Positions 21,914-40,226 of a stretch of 64,000 nucleotides of DNA are shown in pieces (the first letter of the stretch is position 1; every line of letters starts with the position of its first letter). Below the pieces are notes generated by a model that was given only the letters and a program-made list of their open reading frames with translations, did no database searches and was not told the origin of the DNA. The stretch spans positions 1,178,001-1,242,000 of the forward strand of contig JAQOTA010000058.1 in NCBI GenBank assembly GCA_029532415.1, in the 5' to 3' direction. Made by a program: the position numbers and the translations under genes. The DNA comes from Marasmius tenuissimus. Lineage: Eukaryota; Basidiomycota; Agaricomycetes; Agaricales; Marasmiaceae.

Positions 21914-23036
21914 TTAATCCTTTTCGGCGTATGCAAGCAAGTGTTTCTCAATCTCTGCCTCTCCCATGGTCCGCCAGAGGCCCTTGGTTTTCTCATCTTC
22001 ATCGGATGCGGTAGAAACAATCCCAATTTCAATCTCCGAAGGCTTGTAGTCCACGCCGTGTACAGTCGACATGGCTTCAATTGCCATCTGTGCGCGATGT
22101 AAGAACCCATATGGAAGGCGGGTTAAATGTCGAACTCACCTCGATCACGTCTGCCCGCGAGAGAGATTGGCCAGCCTTGACGGGGTCGTCAGATCCTCGT
22201 CCGTTGTCGAGTTTCTTCCACTTCTTCTCAAGATGGTTCATGGCTTCTTGTTGTTTCTGTCCCGCTGAGGTCGCGTGAAAGCCAACGAAGTAGCCTGATG
22301 GGTCCAACTTGAAACACTGTGGTCCATGTTCTGGATCGATACCGATGAGGATCATAGCTTGAGATTGGTAGGGGGGTCATCTTTCAGCAACTTGACGGCT
22401 CAGAGGCGTGTTTACTCACAGATTCCAAATGGTCGCATTCCCGCTCGCTGTGTATAGACCTGGTTGATGTTCGCCAAACGCCTGGCAAGTTGATCTGGGA
22501 GGATTTCGTATCCGAACTTGTATCTGAATTCTGCAGCCTCGCTGCGTGCCCTGGCAATCTGCTGACGAGCATCAGCTAGGAAGGAAATAAGTTAGTTGGT
22601 ATAATCGGCCGGGTGGTGACAATGGAACAGACCAATCAAGCCCGTCATCACGCATCCTATCGATGGTGTTATGCTGAAGAGGTGTGTAACGGTGGAGGCG
22701 TCAATGAGTTTATCCTAGAGGGATGCCTGTTTGGGCTTTCGATACGAGAGTTGAGAGTCGTTCACGACGTACCGGAACCTTGCGTTGAGTGATAACAACA
22801 GACGTGTCCTTTCCTCTGATAGCTACTGCCGTATGTCCCGACCCAGATATTGCTTTGAACGCATACTCTGATTCACTGTATCAGCGACTTGAATTACGAA
22901 CGAGAGGACGGGAGTCGTACCGACTTGGTATAATCGCCCTTCAGGAGAGAAAACGGTAAGATATCTGTAGTTTCATATGAGATCAAGTACACAACTTGGA
23001 GAAGAGAGATTACCTATCGTAGGATGTTCGAGACAT
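21914..23036 (-). CDS. scl1: 20S proteasome subunit alpha-1 (PSMA6/Scl1 type)
   Basis: Component of the outer ring of the 20S proteasome. Start ATG 23036 (MSRTSYDR, intron, then [20 protein letters not shown], the proteasome alpha signature; [23 protein letters not shown] is the alpha-1 form). Further motifs are [85 protein letters not shown]. The end carries [22 protein letters not shown] with TAA at 21914-21916. About seven short introns are needed, some separating very small exons near the N-terminus (for example between YQVE and YAFKA). The start is 208 bp from that of the divergent RNA polymerase III gene, so both may share a promoter region. Confidence 0.95.
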
Positions 23037-23244
23037 GGCTGTTAGTTGTAATCAGTCTCGAGAGAGGGACGCGCAAGTCCTTTCTTTACTGTCACGCGCC
23101 TTGTCACGGGTGTGACGCGTTCCCCGATTAGATCTGATTCTGAGTTCGGATTTGCATGACTCCGAATTTCTTCTACTGACCTTCATCTCGTCCAATGTGC
23201 TAGCACGAAATATACCCTACGCGCAAAAGCAACACACCCCAAAG
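23037..23244. promoter_or_regulatory. Divergent promoter, proteasome alpha-1 / RPC1
   Basis: These 208 bases separate two divergent start codons. They include cacgcgccttgtcacgggtgtgacgcg, two similar CACGCG/GTGACGCG blocks that could act as shared regulatory sites. No TATA box is seen. Confidence 0.4.
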
Positions 23245-28428
<5,184 letters not shown>

Positions 28429-31400
28429 CGTCCCGTTTTACTAGTGAGAGTGAAATATGGCCAGAGGGTTGTAGACGTATAAGATCTGACACTTTTGACA
28501 TGCGTACTGTATTTTTAGAATTCTTATTTGCAAGGGCTCCAGCTACTTGTGCGCTGTCCTCCAGCAATGTGAAAAAACTAAAGGGAGGAGTTTCACCCAT
28601 TGCAGGTTGCGGGGCCTGTTTCAAGTAGCCCGCATCCGCAGGCTAAAATGTAGCTTACAATGGTCCTTGACATCTGTCTCGGTCAGTTCCTTTGCGGATG
28701 TTTTAACCTCCCGGTCGTCCCAACCCTCCCTGGGGCCTGTTTGTTCCTTGGCTTCTCAAGCGGGTGCCCTTAAGTATGTCTTGGGAGATGCAGAACCCGA
28801 TCGAAAGGGACGCCGATCTGAGGAGCAAGTAACAGTTGTGGGAGGCCTTTCCGGGCAGGCTGACGAAGGCTGACGACCGATCGAGACGCCGCAGTCTTTC
28901 GATCTTACCTCTCAGCCTTGCGATGAAAGCTCGGAGCAAAGCTTGGAAGGAGGTGAAACGAACCGTCAATGTCAATGAAGCTGGAGCACCCGGAGGGTTT
29001 CAAGCTTCAACTACATTCTGCCGTACTGACTCAGAGGCCTAGGGGACGCGCACGTGACTTAACACGCAAAATGTTCAGTTTCCCTTGAGCCCAAGGGGAA
29101 ACCGGGGGTACCTCTGAGGTACGAATATCGCCAAAGTTACCGTCGGAAGGACTCAGAAGGGCCACGGTGGCCACGACGTCGCTTCTATAAAATAACCATT
29201 ACCCCCGAACGCGTTCAAGGAAGAATACCGTGCCACATCCTCCCTGGATAGGGTGCTTGTGCCTCGATCTTTATCCCTGTTTTCCCCCTCTTGCTTACTT
29301 GGGCAGCCTCGAAACAAGCTAATGTCTTTGTTCACGGTGAGTCGCTTCCCCTGGTATCGAGGCCTCAAGCTCCCGAGGTGTGATCCAAAGGGCCCTTAGC
29401 GCACTCTAGCATGCGTAGTTCCCGTCTTTCCAGACCTTCAATTTGGCGGACAATACAACCCCGTTACGTCGGCGATGTGCACCACATAACTGACACCCCT
29501 TTCCCATAGCCGAAGTTGCCGAGTCGGACGACATTCCCGGAAGCGATAGCCAACTGTAGTTCGTTCTATGGTCAATGCAAGCTGTCTTGTAATTATTGTC
29601 TCCATGAATTTATGTACCCGGAGCCCCCGAGTAGAGGAGGTTTGCGTGCTACCGTAGTCTTTGTTTCCTTCGTACGAATTTCTTGGTTGGTCTTCCCAGG
29701 TTTTCCCGGGGGAGTGGGACATCAAGTCAGGGTTGAGCGTATCTTCGTATGGCTCAACGTCGGGAACACGGTGGTATTGAGGCTAAAATACGCGACTGAA
29801 TATAATGAAAACACGTCTCGGAGGCTTGCCATTCAAATCGGGACCTCGGGGTCTGAGGCATCAGGTAACCATGCGGCCTTTCGAGCAATTTCGCGATATG
29901 ACTGTATTGCTGTAGCAGGGTCGTACTAGGGTCGTACTATGGTCAAGAATGTACGTGGTTCCAGGGATCATCGTTCTGGACGCGTTACGCGTCCAAGCGT
30001 CTGAGACCGCTACCCTGACTCATCGTGGGGAATCGTGAGAGTGGCCGGTCAGAGTAGACCCAGGAATGTATGCGTGAAAGAGCTCGGAGTGTTGAGCAAC
30101 GAAGCCAAAACTGCCGATGCTGAGATCCAAGAGGATGGCTGTGGGTGTTCCATAGGGACCACTAGTGTTAGGCATTTATCGTGACGTGGACGATGCTTTT
30201 TGAGTCAATTCGGTTCTGGTTGCCAGAGATTAGAAAACAAGGCTATTGGGAGAAGAAACAATACTGGCCGAGAATGGGATAGCTAACGGAATGAAAGGGC
30301 ATTCATGAGAGCGCGCCGATAGTGTTCGGTAGCTGAATGTGAGGATTGGGTTCATTCAGCTTTGCTCTTTGGGTAAAACGGTCAGTAGAACAAAGATACA
30401 TATCAAGATCTCCGGGAGGTCGTGAGAGTCGGAGCTAAACGATCAGGATCCAGAATCTCGCAGAGAGACTTAAATCGTTCGTTCCGTGACCTTGGAGATG
30501 TGGAGACAATCCAACTGTGGAGCTGCAAAACGGTGCCGAGGAATTGTGCAGTAGCAATAGTTTCGATGCTCGCCAATAGATGAAAAATAGGGATTTGACA
30601 GACGATAAACGCTTGTGTGGATGGGGCTGTCATTCCGAGATGGTGGCACCGAGGTGGCACCGTGCTGTAAATAGGCCAAGTCTATGTAGATCAGTTTCGT
30701 CCGAAGACAGAAGTCGCGGGGTGGGAGGGACGGGTTCAGTGCATGTGCGAAATAAAGAAGCACGGAGAGAGTGCATGGAGGGATTGAATGGGAAGTTCAG
30801 GAATGCAGACATATGTTCTGCAAAACTGAATGGTTGCATCCGGCTCGGTGGAGCTGCTGGCAGGTGCTGGGTTTCTGCCACCGCCAAGCAAGTTTGTGTT
30901 CCAGAACAGAGGCGCACTACCTCTTTTGTGCCCGCGATTCGGATGGTATAGAATGAGTAGGCGAAAATCGTCCACCGTGAGTCTCCGGAGCAACGTTGCT
31001 GAGACCACCGTCCGTAAGAATGAGGAAAAAGCTGCGAGAGATTATAGAAGATTATAGATAGGCATGGTCCAATCAGAAAATTGTTGGTTGTACACGGACA
31101 CGATCCCCCGGCAATCATGTATTGACATAGCCTGCCTGTTCGCTTGATGAACAAGATTGTCAAGTAGATGCTACCAGATAGGCAATGACTTGGGTCATCA
31201 TAGGAGGTAAGAGCGGTTGAGGCAGTCGTGAACCGCGACGAGAATTGTGGAAGATGGTGCTTTAGAGGCCTCGCGTCTCGAGTGCACCGTGCACGTGTCT
31301 AAATTGGGAATATCGGTAAAAAGATAATAAAATATTCCCATCAGGTAGTGATGATCAAAACAATTCATGATCAGCGGGGCTCAGCTGTAACTTGGCATGT

Positions 31401-31688
31401 GTTGCCTTTTTTGAAATTGTCGCGCTTATTCCGTTTCCGTTCTTGCAGTCGGTTTGTCCTCGATCTCACAGCTTCCCTCTCTCCTATCACTAACAGGGCA
31501 AACGAGGGCAACGTCCCCTCCCCTTTGAATTGAACTCTCTCGACGACAAGTCTCACAACGACGACGAACTCTTCGACGACGTTGAACTCTCTGCCGCCGT
31601 TGTTCTTTCTCACTCTCTCGTCACTGCCCGACGCCGTTAAACAACGAGGTCCCTTTATTGAGCCCTCCGACCGGTGTTTCTGGACACT
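28429..31688. other. 3.3-kb stretch without a recognised gene
   Basis: No family is recognised on either strand. Weak points are a TATA-like cttctataaaata at 29183-29195 followed by ATG 29322 (MSLFT) with a good donor after five codons, which could be a truncated gene start; a minus frame at 30630-31163 (177 codons) with no motif; and a 17-bp palindrome at 29978-29994. The base composition and lack of conserved coding frames look like decayed or regulatory DNA. Confidence 0.4.
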
Positions 31689-34614
31689 ATGGCTGCCGCT
31701 CTTGCTCTCCCTCAAGCTTCAGGCCCTGGCCGAATTTCTCAATTACTTCCTACAGTCAAATGTTCCAACTGCAACGAACCCGTTCCTTTGGCAGAGCTGG
31801 GAGAACATGTGTGCGCTTCTGCAACGCCGACTCACGCGAAATTGTCATCCAAAATTTCTCGTTTGATGTCGCCGGGACCTAGTGCAGGATCCGCAAACCG
31901 CTCTACCAGAACGAGTTTCTCAACGATGAGAACTCGGTCTACCTCCAGTGCATCCAGCAATTATGACTTCCCTCCTGCTATTCCTCCAATCCCTTCACCG
32001 CCTCTTCCCAACACTGCACCTCCGAACCATGCTTCATTTGCTGTCGGTCCTCCGAGACCTTCATTCACTCGTGAACGCAGTCACTCCAACGCCTCATCTT
32101 CCTCGCGGTCAACGCTCACTAGCCCCCCTCCGCCATCCCACACTCCCTCACCTGGACCTCGTTCCCCAGCACCTCCCAGGTCTCCAGGCCCGATCCCTGT
32201 ATCATCGTTCAACCTCCCATTGTCATCATCACCCATGCCAATTTCTCGAGCCGGGACACCACAATCTCCGCCAGTTCCACTGCAGCACTCCCGTGCCGAT
32301 GCCCATCTCTCGTCTCAGCCATACATAATATCTACTCATTCTCCTCGTCCGCGCCCCGGACCCTCTCCCATCGACAACGTAGAGATCCCGGCCACTCCTT
32401 CCACTCCTCGTTTCACGCGGCCCACGTCTTCGCATCACCCTTCTTCTCCCACATTCCGTGTCGGTAATCTTCCGCCTGGCTCCCCAAGACAACAACCTCC
32501 CCGCTTGCCCCAACATAATCATCAACCTTCACATATGTCGCAGATATCAGTTTTTGGTCACGGGCATCAACCCACCAATAGCATAATGTCTACTCATGGA
32601 GCAATGGCCAGATCTCCCGAGCCTGATACGCACATAGGCGGGGAAGCTGGTATGGCTGGTGTTGGTCGAAGAGGTTTTGCTGCTGTGGCTAGCGCTGCTT
32701 TGTTCATCCAACGGGGACCGCTCACTCCCGGTTATCCGAGTACTCCTGGTGCCCCTACCACTCCCCACACATCTCCGGGGCTCAACAATCACGCTCCCGT
32801 CCAACCGATTCAAGGGAGACCACAATTCCTGGATATCGCAGCTATTCACAAAGGTATGTGAATCTCATCTACTGCAAGCAGCATCTAAGATCCATTCGAC
32901 TGATTTGCATTCCCTTTCAGCTGCTGGACTAACTCCTCCGAACGGGGCGACCCTTTCCCCTCGGTCACCTATCTCCCCCTCATCTCCGTCCACTCCTAAA
33001 TCACCATCTACACCTCTTACACCTGACGGACGTACTGCACTTACTAAACCTCCTGGTTCTCTAATGTCCGGCAGTCCAGGCGGACTTCCTGCCTCATTGC
33101 TTGCCGGCTCGCCGAACCGTGTTACAACACCGAATTCGAACAGTGACACATACTTCCCTCCTCAGCCGAAAGAGGTCTCACCACCCGTGCGTACACATAT
33201 GAGGAACTCGTCCGCGTCATCGGATGGGTCAGAAATAGGACTCGCATACGCGCAGAGCGATTTTGAAGAGGAAGAGGTTGAGGAATTCTTGAGTAGGGCG
33301 CAAAGTGTGAGGAAGAGCAGGAGTTTCGTTGGTGTCAGGGCTAGGAAGGATTCAAGCACATCTACCGCCTCGAGTGGAAACGGGAGCGATAGTGTCCGGG
33401 ATTTATTGAAACGGAAAAGTAGCTTTGGTGCACCTGGAGAAGGAGAGGTGCCCCCACTGCCAATAGCACCGAGGGCCGATATGGAGCTCGAGGCTGCTTT
33501 TAATGCTGTTGCCGCATTGTCTGATCCGATGACACCTATGTCGCCCACCCCGTCTACTCCATTGAAGACTCCTCTGAGGTCGAACACAGTTCAAGGGATC
33601 ACGACGTCGAAGCATGAACCGGACCCCTACGATTCATTTATTCCCAAGCCGCCGATGAGGAGTAACACGGAGAGAGCTAGTTCCTCGAATTACCATGCGA
33701 AAGAGAACGGAACCACGGGCCTCAGCATCAAGAAGGCAGGATCCGCAAAGAGCAAGAACCGTGTCAAAGTGTGTGCCACCTGTACGAACGTGATCGCCGA
33801 TGGGAGATGGGTTCAGGTTGACGGCGAGGAGGGTAAGAAGAAGGGCTCGGAGAAAGGTGTCCTCTGTGAAGGATGTTGGAAGGGCATGTATCTGCCGAAG
33901 GTGAGTAACGTTTTTGTTTTCCTGAAATATCCTGGTCTCAATCGTATTTCAGTGTCGCCGATGTCAATTACCGATCGAGAAGCAGGCAGTTTCGTCCAGC
34001 GATGGACAGTTGAAGGGGAAGTACCACAAGGAATGTTTTACCTGCTTTGAGTGCAATGTAAGTGAAAGATTTGGATCCAATGTTTCCGTACTGACCCTTT
34101 TTAGGCCCCGTTCCCGAACAAGACTTTCTACGTCTTCAACGACCAGGCGCTTTGTGCTTATCATTACGCATTACACAACCGCTCGCTATGCAGCTCATCT
34201 TCTTGCGGGCAGCCCATTGAGGGTCCTTGTGCGGTCGACCATCGAGGAGAACGCTACCACCCTGAACATTTCTTGTGTGGGCGTGAGAACTGCACAGAGA
34301 GATTAACGGATTACTGGGAGGTTGACGGGAAGATGGTCTGTGAGCGGCATGCCCAGATAACCTTCCGTCAGTCACGCATGTTTGGTGTTGGGTCGAGGAA
34401 ATCGAGAGCGTGGGCACTTTCCCTTTACGGAGCAGATGGCGTGTACGATGGATTCGACGAGGTTGTGGATGACGACGACTCGAAGTACGACAGTGAGGAT
34501 GAGGATAATAGGGACCAAGAAGAATGGAAGGCGATGAAGCGGACTACAATGTTCATCGATTTGGGATCGAAAGGTCTTGGAGGAGGAGGGAAGGAAGAGG
34601 AGGACTTACGGTAA
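31689..34614 (+). CDS. LIM-domain protein with long disordered N-terminus (paxillin-like)
   Basis: Probable cytoskeletal or polarity scaffold. ATG 31689 gives MAAALALPQASGPG, preferred over an in-frame GTG upstream. Near the N-terminus KCSNCNEPVPLAELGEHVC is a short zinc-binding-like motif. A very long Ser/Pro-rich region follows (PPSHTPSPGPRSPAPPRSPG, SPSTPKSPSTPLTP), interrupted by one intron near 32854-32920. The C-terminal third carries tandem LIM modules: CATCTNVIADGRWV..CEGCWKGMYLP, then CRRCQLPIEK..HKECFTCFEC, then NDQALCAYHYALHNRSLC..CGQPIEG, YHPEHFLC and CERHA, with the usual Cys/His spacing. It ends in an acidic tail (DDDDSKYDSEDEDNRDQEEW). Fungal relatives with this architecture include Pxl1/paxillin-like proteins. 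Two or three introns lie within the LIM part (near 33900 and 34060). Confidence 0.9.
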
Positions 34615-36042
34615 TCACCTCGACTCTTAACTGTCGGTGGTCCTCGTTCTTTGATCATTGATCATTTATTCGGAGCATTCTATCTTTATTCATCTCCATC
34701 ATCTTTCTTCGCTTTCTTGGACCCATGGACCATAGTGCGCGCGCGACACCTACTAATTCCTCAATAGCCGATTGCACTGTTTGTTTTTGAACTGGAATTT
34801 AATCACATCCCACTAATTCTCGTATCGTCCCCTCTTTCCCTCCGTTCATTGTTGAAGAATTCCACTCAGACACGAACCAACATCCTCCCCCACTCCGTGC
34901 CTCTACTATTATCCGACCCATCATCATTACTATTCCCTATGCATCACCTGACGGAACCGAACACTTTCACATCGAACACTTACACTCCTTTCCATGCTCT
35001 ACGATCACTATGCTCTACTAGGACATTCCCTGAACCCCACCTATACTCTCCTTCTACCAACTCCGGGACTAAAAGTATTACGCTCGCTTCATCTACGTTC
35101 TTTTCAATCGTTTCCTGTCCATTCCCTCAATACTTACCCTTCCTTTTGTTGCTTAGTCGAAGCTGTCGTTCGTTTTCCCGTCTACGAAGTTGTGTATTGT
35201 TCTACCGAGTCGAATCGTTTACAAGTTGCTTACTTCATACCCCCTTGCATGTATACTCTGCTCTTTTTGTTCTTTTTGCGTGTATACCTTCGTGTTGACT
35301 TCTTTTTACTCTTTAGGGTCTGGTAGCTAGGTTTGAGTTAGGTTGAACTCTGATTTTTGGATGCAATAATATCCTACTACTTACGCATCAATCCCTGACT
35401 GATATCCGAGCTTGCACTCTTTTCGTGCTCGAGGACACTTCTGCCTTGTACCCACTGCGACGCAACGCCTCTAACACAGTCCGGTCTTTTAGGATCCGAG
35501 CTAGCACGGAGACACGCGCAGCGGGACAATCAAGGCAACTCGTGCAGTCAAGGGAGAGAAACGTAAGGATAAAGATACATAAGAGCAAGAGGCTATTTCT
35601 ACATAAGCAAAACCAAGCTCATAAAAATATATGTGGAGTTGTTCGAGAGAAGTGGGGGAATCCTCTACATCTAACGTCTAAAAAGAAAAGGTGGATAGTA
35701 AAATGGGAAGCAAACTCGGGATGTAAAAAGCTCTAATGTATCTATGTCTTCCGGATCCAGTCGTGGTAAGTTCGTGCTGTGTAATGAGGAAGCGCTTGAA
35801 AGAACCGAGCCGTCTAAAGGAGAGGGAATAACTTTTGAATGAGTGTCTAAGCTTCAGAGTCCAATATCATGCAGCGTGAAGTTTGAGTGGTGCCGATGGG
35901 CAAAGCAGTGCAATGTGAATGCAGAAAAAGTACGAGAAAGGCAAGAAGGACCAAGAAAAAAAGTCCACGAAAAGACCGACAAGGAAAACGGATATTGCGG
36001 CAAAGCCGCTGGTTTACCTGAGAGCCTCTGAGAAACTCGACT
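34615..36042. other. Intergenic, convergent 3' flanks
   Basis: Very pyrimidine-rich on the plus strand (34640-35340), giving a long open frame at 34849-35298 that has no coding features. The remainder is A-rich. It probably represents 3' UTRs of the two convergent genes. Confidence 0.45.
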
Positions 36043-39000
36043 CTACAGACTAAACACCCCACCAGCTCTCCTCCTACTCTGAATGGGGTAGGCCAAAAAC
36101 AGCGAGATTCCTAATCCAACCGTCAGGCCGATAGCTACGCTGATCAATTGCAGCGCCGTTTGGAAGCCGGAGAGATACGACTCGGAGGATCCGGAGCTCT
36201 GCTGGTCGACGAAGACGAGCAGCCCGTTGTTCCCAAGCCCAGAGGGAACTTGGAAGAGGATACCGGTGATCATGATGACGAAGGCGTTGCCAGAGAAGAA
36301 GCGACCGTACATGTTGGCGATGAAGCCGACAACGAAGGCGCTTAATGAGAATCAGAGAGTGAGTAGCGAGTAGAGGGCGATGAGGGAAGAAACCTACCCA
36401 ACCGCCGCGCTAATATCTGCCTGCCCGACGAATACGGTACCGACAAAGTGGTTAGTGACCCAGCCAGTACAGGCAATGACGATCGTGACCAGCTAGAAGA
36501 AAATGGTTACTAAACCAAGACGACTATTCCAGCACACCAGGCTCACCATCTCCAACTTGAACAACGGTCCTTGGTTCCTCATCGTCAGGAATAACGAGAA
36601 CATCGGCACGGTCAGGAATGCTAAAAAGATACAAGGGTCAGTGATCCTATGACCATGAAGGCGGTAAAAATAACCAGACTCACCCCACCAGGTGCTGACG
36701 TTCGAGTTCCACCACTGCGTATCGTTATGACTATACGCACAGGCCGTATCTGCCAACCCTACCACACCACGACCTGTTATCTTCTGGTACGCCTCGGCCC
36801 CCATCGCGAGTCCGAAGCCAAGGAAAAGACAGTACACGACCGCATAGCACATTCGTACCGAACCGGAAACGATGTTCCTCGAAAGGACTTCCAGTGCACC
36901 GGAGAGAACGATGAATCCAGGGAGAATGAGGACGATCGATGAAGAGGCGACGGCTGAGTAACAGATCTTGTTGGTGGATGCGAGTGCAGCAGACATAAAC
37001 GAGAACAGTGTTGTTATTGTGATCCTATGGTGACGAAGGGTGAGACGATGAAGCTCGCCACAAAACAAGAAAAACTCACTCAAAGACATTACTATACAAT
37101 TCGTTTCTGGCAGCCAAGCTCTGAATGAAGACTAAGAGCACGCCCAGGGGGAAGACAGCGAGACAGTCGACGAAGCTCCCGCCAAAGCTGAGGCTGCAGA
37201 TACTGGCCGAACACATCCCTCCAATGAACATTGATTGCCAGCGACCATATCGGACCTGAGCAGAAGTGTCAGCGGGGTTGGATATCGGACCAAGGAAACA
37301 GAACGGCCACCCACCTTCCGCCTCATCAAATCGTCGAGTCCCCCACTAGCATCAGCCACGCTGACCTCGTCGTGGATAACCTTCCAATAAATGTCATACG
37401 CGTCCTTCAGTTTTCCTAAGTCCAGCGCTGCAGTCTGTCTCAACAGCTTCAATGACGACGTGTGGGCCGACAGTGTCGGTGGAGTTCCCATAGTGCTGCT
37501 TCGGGCGCTGGGAGAGTCGGTCCCAGTGTCAACACTCACAGTGGAGCTGGAGGTGCCCAGGCTTCCCAGCATGTCGTCGAAGGAAATAATCATCACATCC
37601 GGTAGGTAGAGGCAGCTGAGAGGGATTTCCAGCACTCTCGCAGTAGCGGCGATCTGAGCTGGAAGACGATGGGCTGGTGCGCCGAACATCATCATCGATC
37701 GCGCTAGCTTGAGTAAGAACTCTTGTCGTTGGAGGATTTGAGCAACGTGTCGAGTGATCTAAAGACACCCAGATGAATTAATTTTGGCAAGAGTCGAAGA
37801 GAGGATACTCACGAAGATCTCCGCCTTCTTTCTTCTCTTTTTGTCTTTCCTCTCTTTCTCCCTCCTCTCTCGGTCCTTCTCCCGTTGCAACCTGTCCCTC
37901 TCCCTCCTCTCCCTCTTCTCCGGATCCTTCTCCCCCCTGCCTTTATCGAACCATGCATCACTTATCCACTCGCCGATCTCGCTCAGCGGCGTCGGGGTAA
38001 GTGTAAGCGCAGGCGGAGTCCTCGGAGAACTATTTTGCGTCGTGGGCGTTGACCTCCCACTCTTGCCACCAACGGGTGTGTTCCTACCACTATAACCGCC
38101 AGGCGTAAGTCTCCCAGACCATCCCCAACTTCCTCCACCTTTTTCGCTCTTCTCACCAACACTACTCGTAGTCCCACCACTAACATTCTCCTCCCTAGCC
38201 GCATTTCCTCGCAGATTGAGCACCCCAGTCCACTTCGCCCGATTGCCGGTCGTCGAGCTAAAATACCCCGATGCAGACTCTCTCTTTTCCAATCCCGCAG
38301 GAGGCGTCGGAGGAGACACATACGCCGACACAGGCGCCGTCATCGGTAGATGCGTTGCAGTCGAATCACTCTCCACAGAAACCCCTCTGCTGCTATGACT
38401 GCCCTCCCCACCCAAAGGCAGGTCGGCGTTATCCAACGACCTGCTTTGCCTTCGTGTCGGTTTGGTTCGATCTTTGTCCTTCTTGAACTTGGGCAATCGA
38501 TCTTCCCAGCTATACCTGCTCAAGTGGTATCCTGGCCGTTTTGGATTGGGTGCGATACGGCTGTTGGCTGGGGCGGCAGCACCGGAGATGTTCGCTGTGC
38601 TAGCTATGAGAGGTCCGATTACACCGCCTGCGTTGCGAGCTTGGGCTGGACGTTGAGTCGAAAACGGATTGAGTGAGGATAATGTCGGGAGGGACGATTT
38701 GTGCGGGATGGACCGTTGAGGCTGAGTCACGGCTGGTGGTTCGGGGTGGGCTTCCTGCTGGGGTTCGTTGAGGACGTGCAACTGCGGAGATTGCATTTGC
38801 TGAGGCGACTGAGATAGAGGTGAATGGGTGTAGTCCGGAGGAGGTGAAGGCATCGATTGAGGTCGCGGGAGAGGCGGCGACATCAAGGGACGGCTCTGAA
38901 CACGGTTCGCTGGGCTAGGGCTCGACGAGACCCGCACATGAGTTGGTCGCCTAGTTGCTTGCGCGTTTTCATGGGCCTTTCTGAAGACCTCATCGAACTC

Positions 39001-40226
39001 GTCAACGGCCTCATCGTTCTCCTCCAGAATTGTCTCCCTCGATTGGGACCTAGACCGTGACATTCCTCTTCGCCGACTCCCGTACCTCCCAGAGCCTCTC
39101 CCTCTCGGAGACTGCTGCTCAACCCATGGCCTTTCAGGTACTTCCTCAAACGCCGGGGTGGAAGCACCCGAGGTCGTAGAGCTGAGCCTGTCATACTCAT
39201 CGTTTGTTCTCTGCTGAGAATTATACAACGCCAACAACGCAGACAAGATACCACTGTTTGGTGGTACGATATCCGCTGTACTCGCCGTAGTCTGGATCGA
39301 AGCCGTATCGGCATCTCGTTCCAGATCGTGCGGTCGAGGAGCATCGACCCCTGCCGTGAGATGTTCGACATTCGTTGGAGCATGACCGGGACCCGCAGCA
39401 TAATCATGACTTTTGACCCTATTATCGGTTGGATCACCGGAAGGTTTGGATTTGCTGTGCCTGTTACCGGACCTGAATCCCCGGAAGAATCCTTTGCGAC
39501 GCGTCGTATGTGCCCGGACGATGTTGGCTGCCTCTCGTTCTGCAAAGGCCTCAGGGTTCGTGGTTCCGGGCAGCCCTGCGCGTTCGTTAGGTTCTATAAA
39601 CTGTCCTGGCACTTCGATTGGGCGTGGCGGGTCGGCACGGTTGACCGGTGAATTAGGGAATGTGGGGGGAGAATTGGTAGAGGTAGTTGGAGGAGAAGCC
39701 GAGGAATAGCGATTGTGTGATTCGGGGGACAACGATTGGGTGTTTATTCTGGGGATGCTGCGGTTTCGGCGTGGAGGGAAGTAGTGGATCAAGGAGGGAC
39801 GCCGTTTCGTTTCTGTTTCGTTATCATTGAGGACGGGGTTGGCATCGGTAGTAGAACGAGATGGCAGTTGTTGTGATTTGTGTCGTTCTAATGCAGAGGT
39901 AAGGCTGTTGAATGCCTTTGGCTAGAAGAAAGGAAGCATATATCAGTAAAACGAAGGATGAACACGGAAAGCTACAGCCCAAATGAGAGAAGATAAGTAG
40001 ACAGAGCACGTACATCTCTCCCTCGCTCATCAAGGACGTGATGCCTTGAGCTTGAGGGCTGTGATTGAGAGTTGAGATGGTCGTCTAGCCACTGGACGAC
40101 CTTTCGAGCACCACCACTACTTCTAACGGTGCCGCTACCATTGGAATCCTCTTGCTGCTTGGCTTCACTAGAGGAGCCTGCCATAATGCTGGGGCGAATG
40201 TGCGTTGGTGGTTCTGGAGGAGCCAT
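36043..40226 (-). CDS. prm10: Prm10/ThrE-family membrane protein with long N-terminus
   Basis: Predicted polytopic membrane protein of the DUF1212/ThrE group (yeast Prm10/Yjl107c). The biochemical role in fungi is unproven; bacterial ThrE exports threonine. Start ATG 40226 (MAPPEPPTHIRPSIMAG), intron from about 40015 to 39922, then about 650 mostly disordered residues: Ser/Pro/Arg-rich (RRRGMSRSRSQSRET, SPPTPPAGLEKRESASG) ending in a charged helix (RERDRLQREKDRERREKERK). The conserved part follows: SMMMFGAPAHRLPAQI, VMIISFDDMLG, LKLLRQTAALDLGKLKDAY, GGLDDLMRRK, then about ten hydrophobic segments (SLSFGGSFVDCLAVFPLGVL, CYSAVASSSIVLILPGFIVL, AVGAFVVGFIANMYGRFF) and the ending SRRRAGGVFSL. Seven or so short introns lie in the membrane part. 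It is near 1,250 residues, longer than yeast Prm10 because of the N-terminus. Confidence 0.93.

Noticed and set aside
29322..29480. Possible mating-pheromone-like short gene (MSLFT plus downstream exon)
   Set aside because: None of the three frames after the candidate acceptor ends in a CaaX box; kept only as an orphan gene start.
30630..31163. 177-codon minus-strand ORF
   Set aside because: No signal peptide, domain or plausible splice extension; I could not support a gene.
34849..35298. 149-codon ORF in a pyrimidine-rich region
   Set aside because: Composition is driven by CT-rich 3' UTR sequence; no domain or splice structure.
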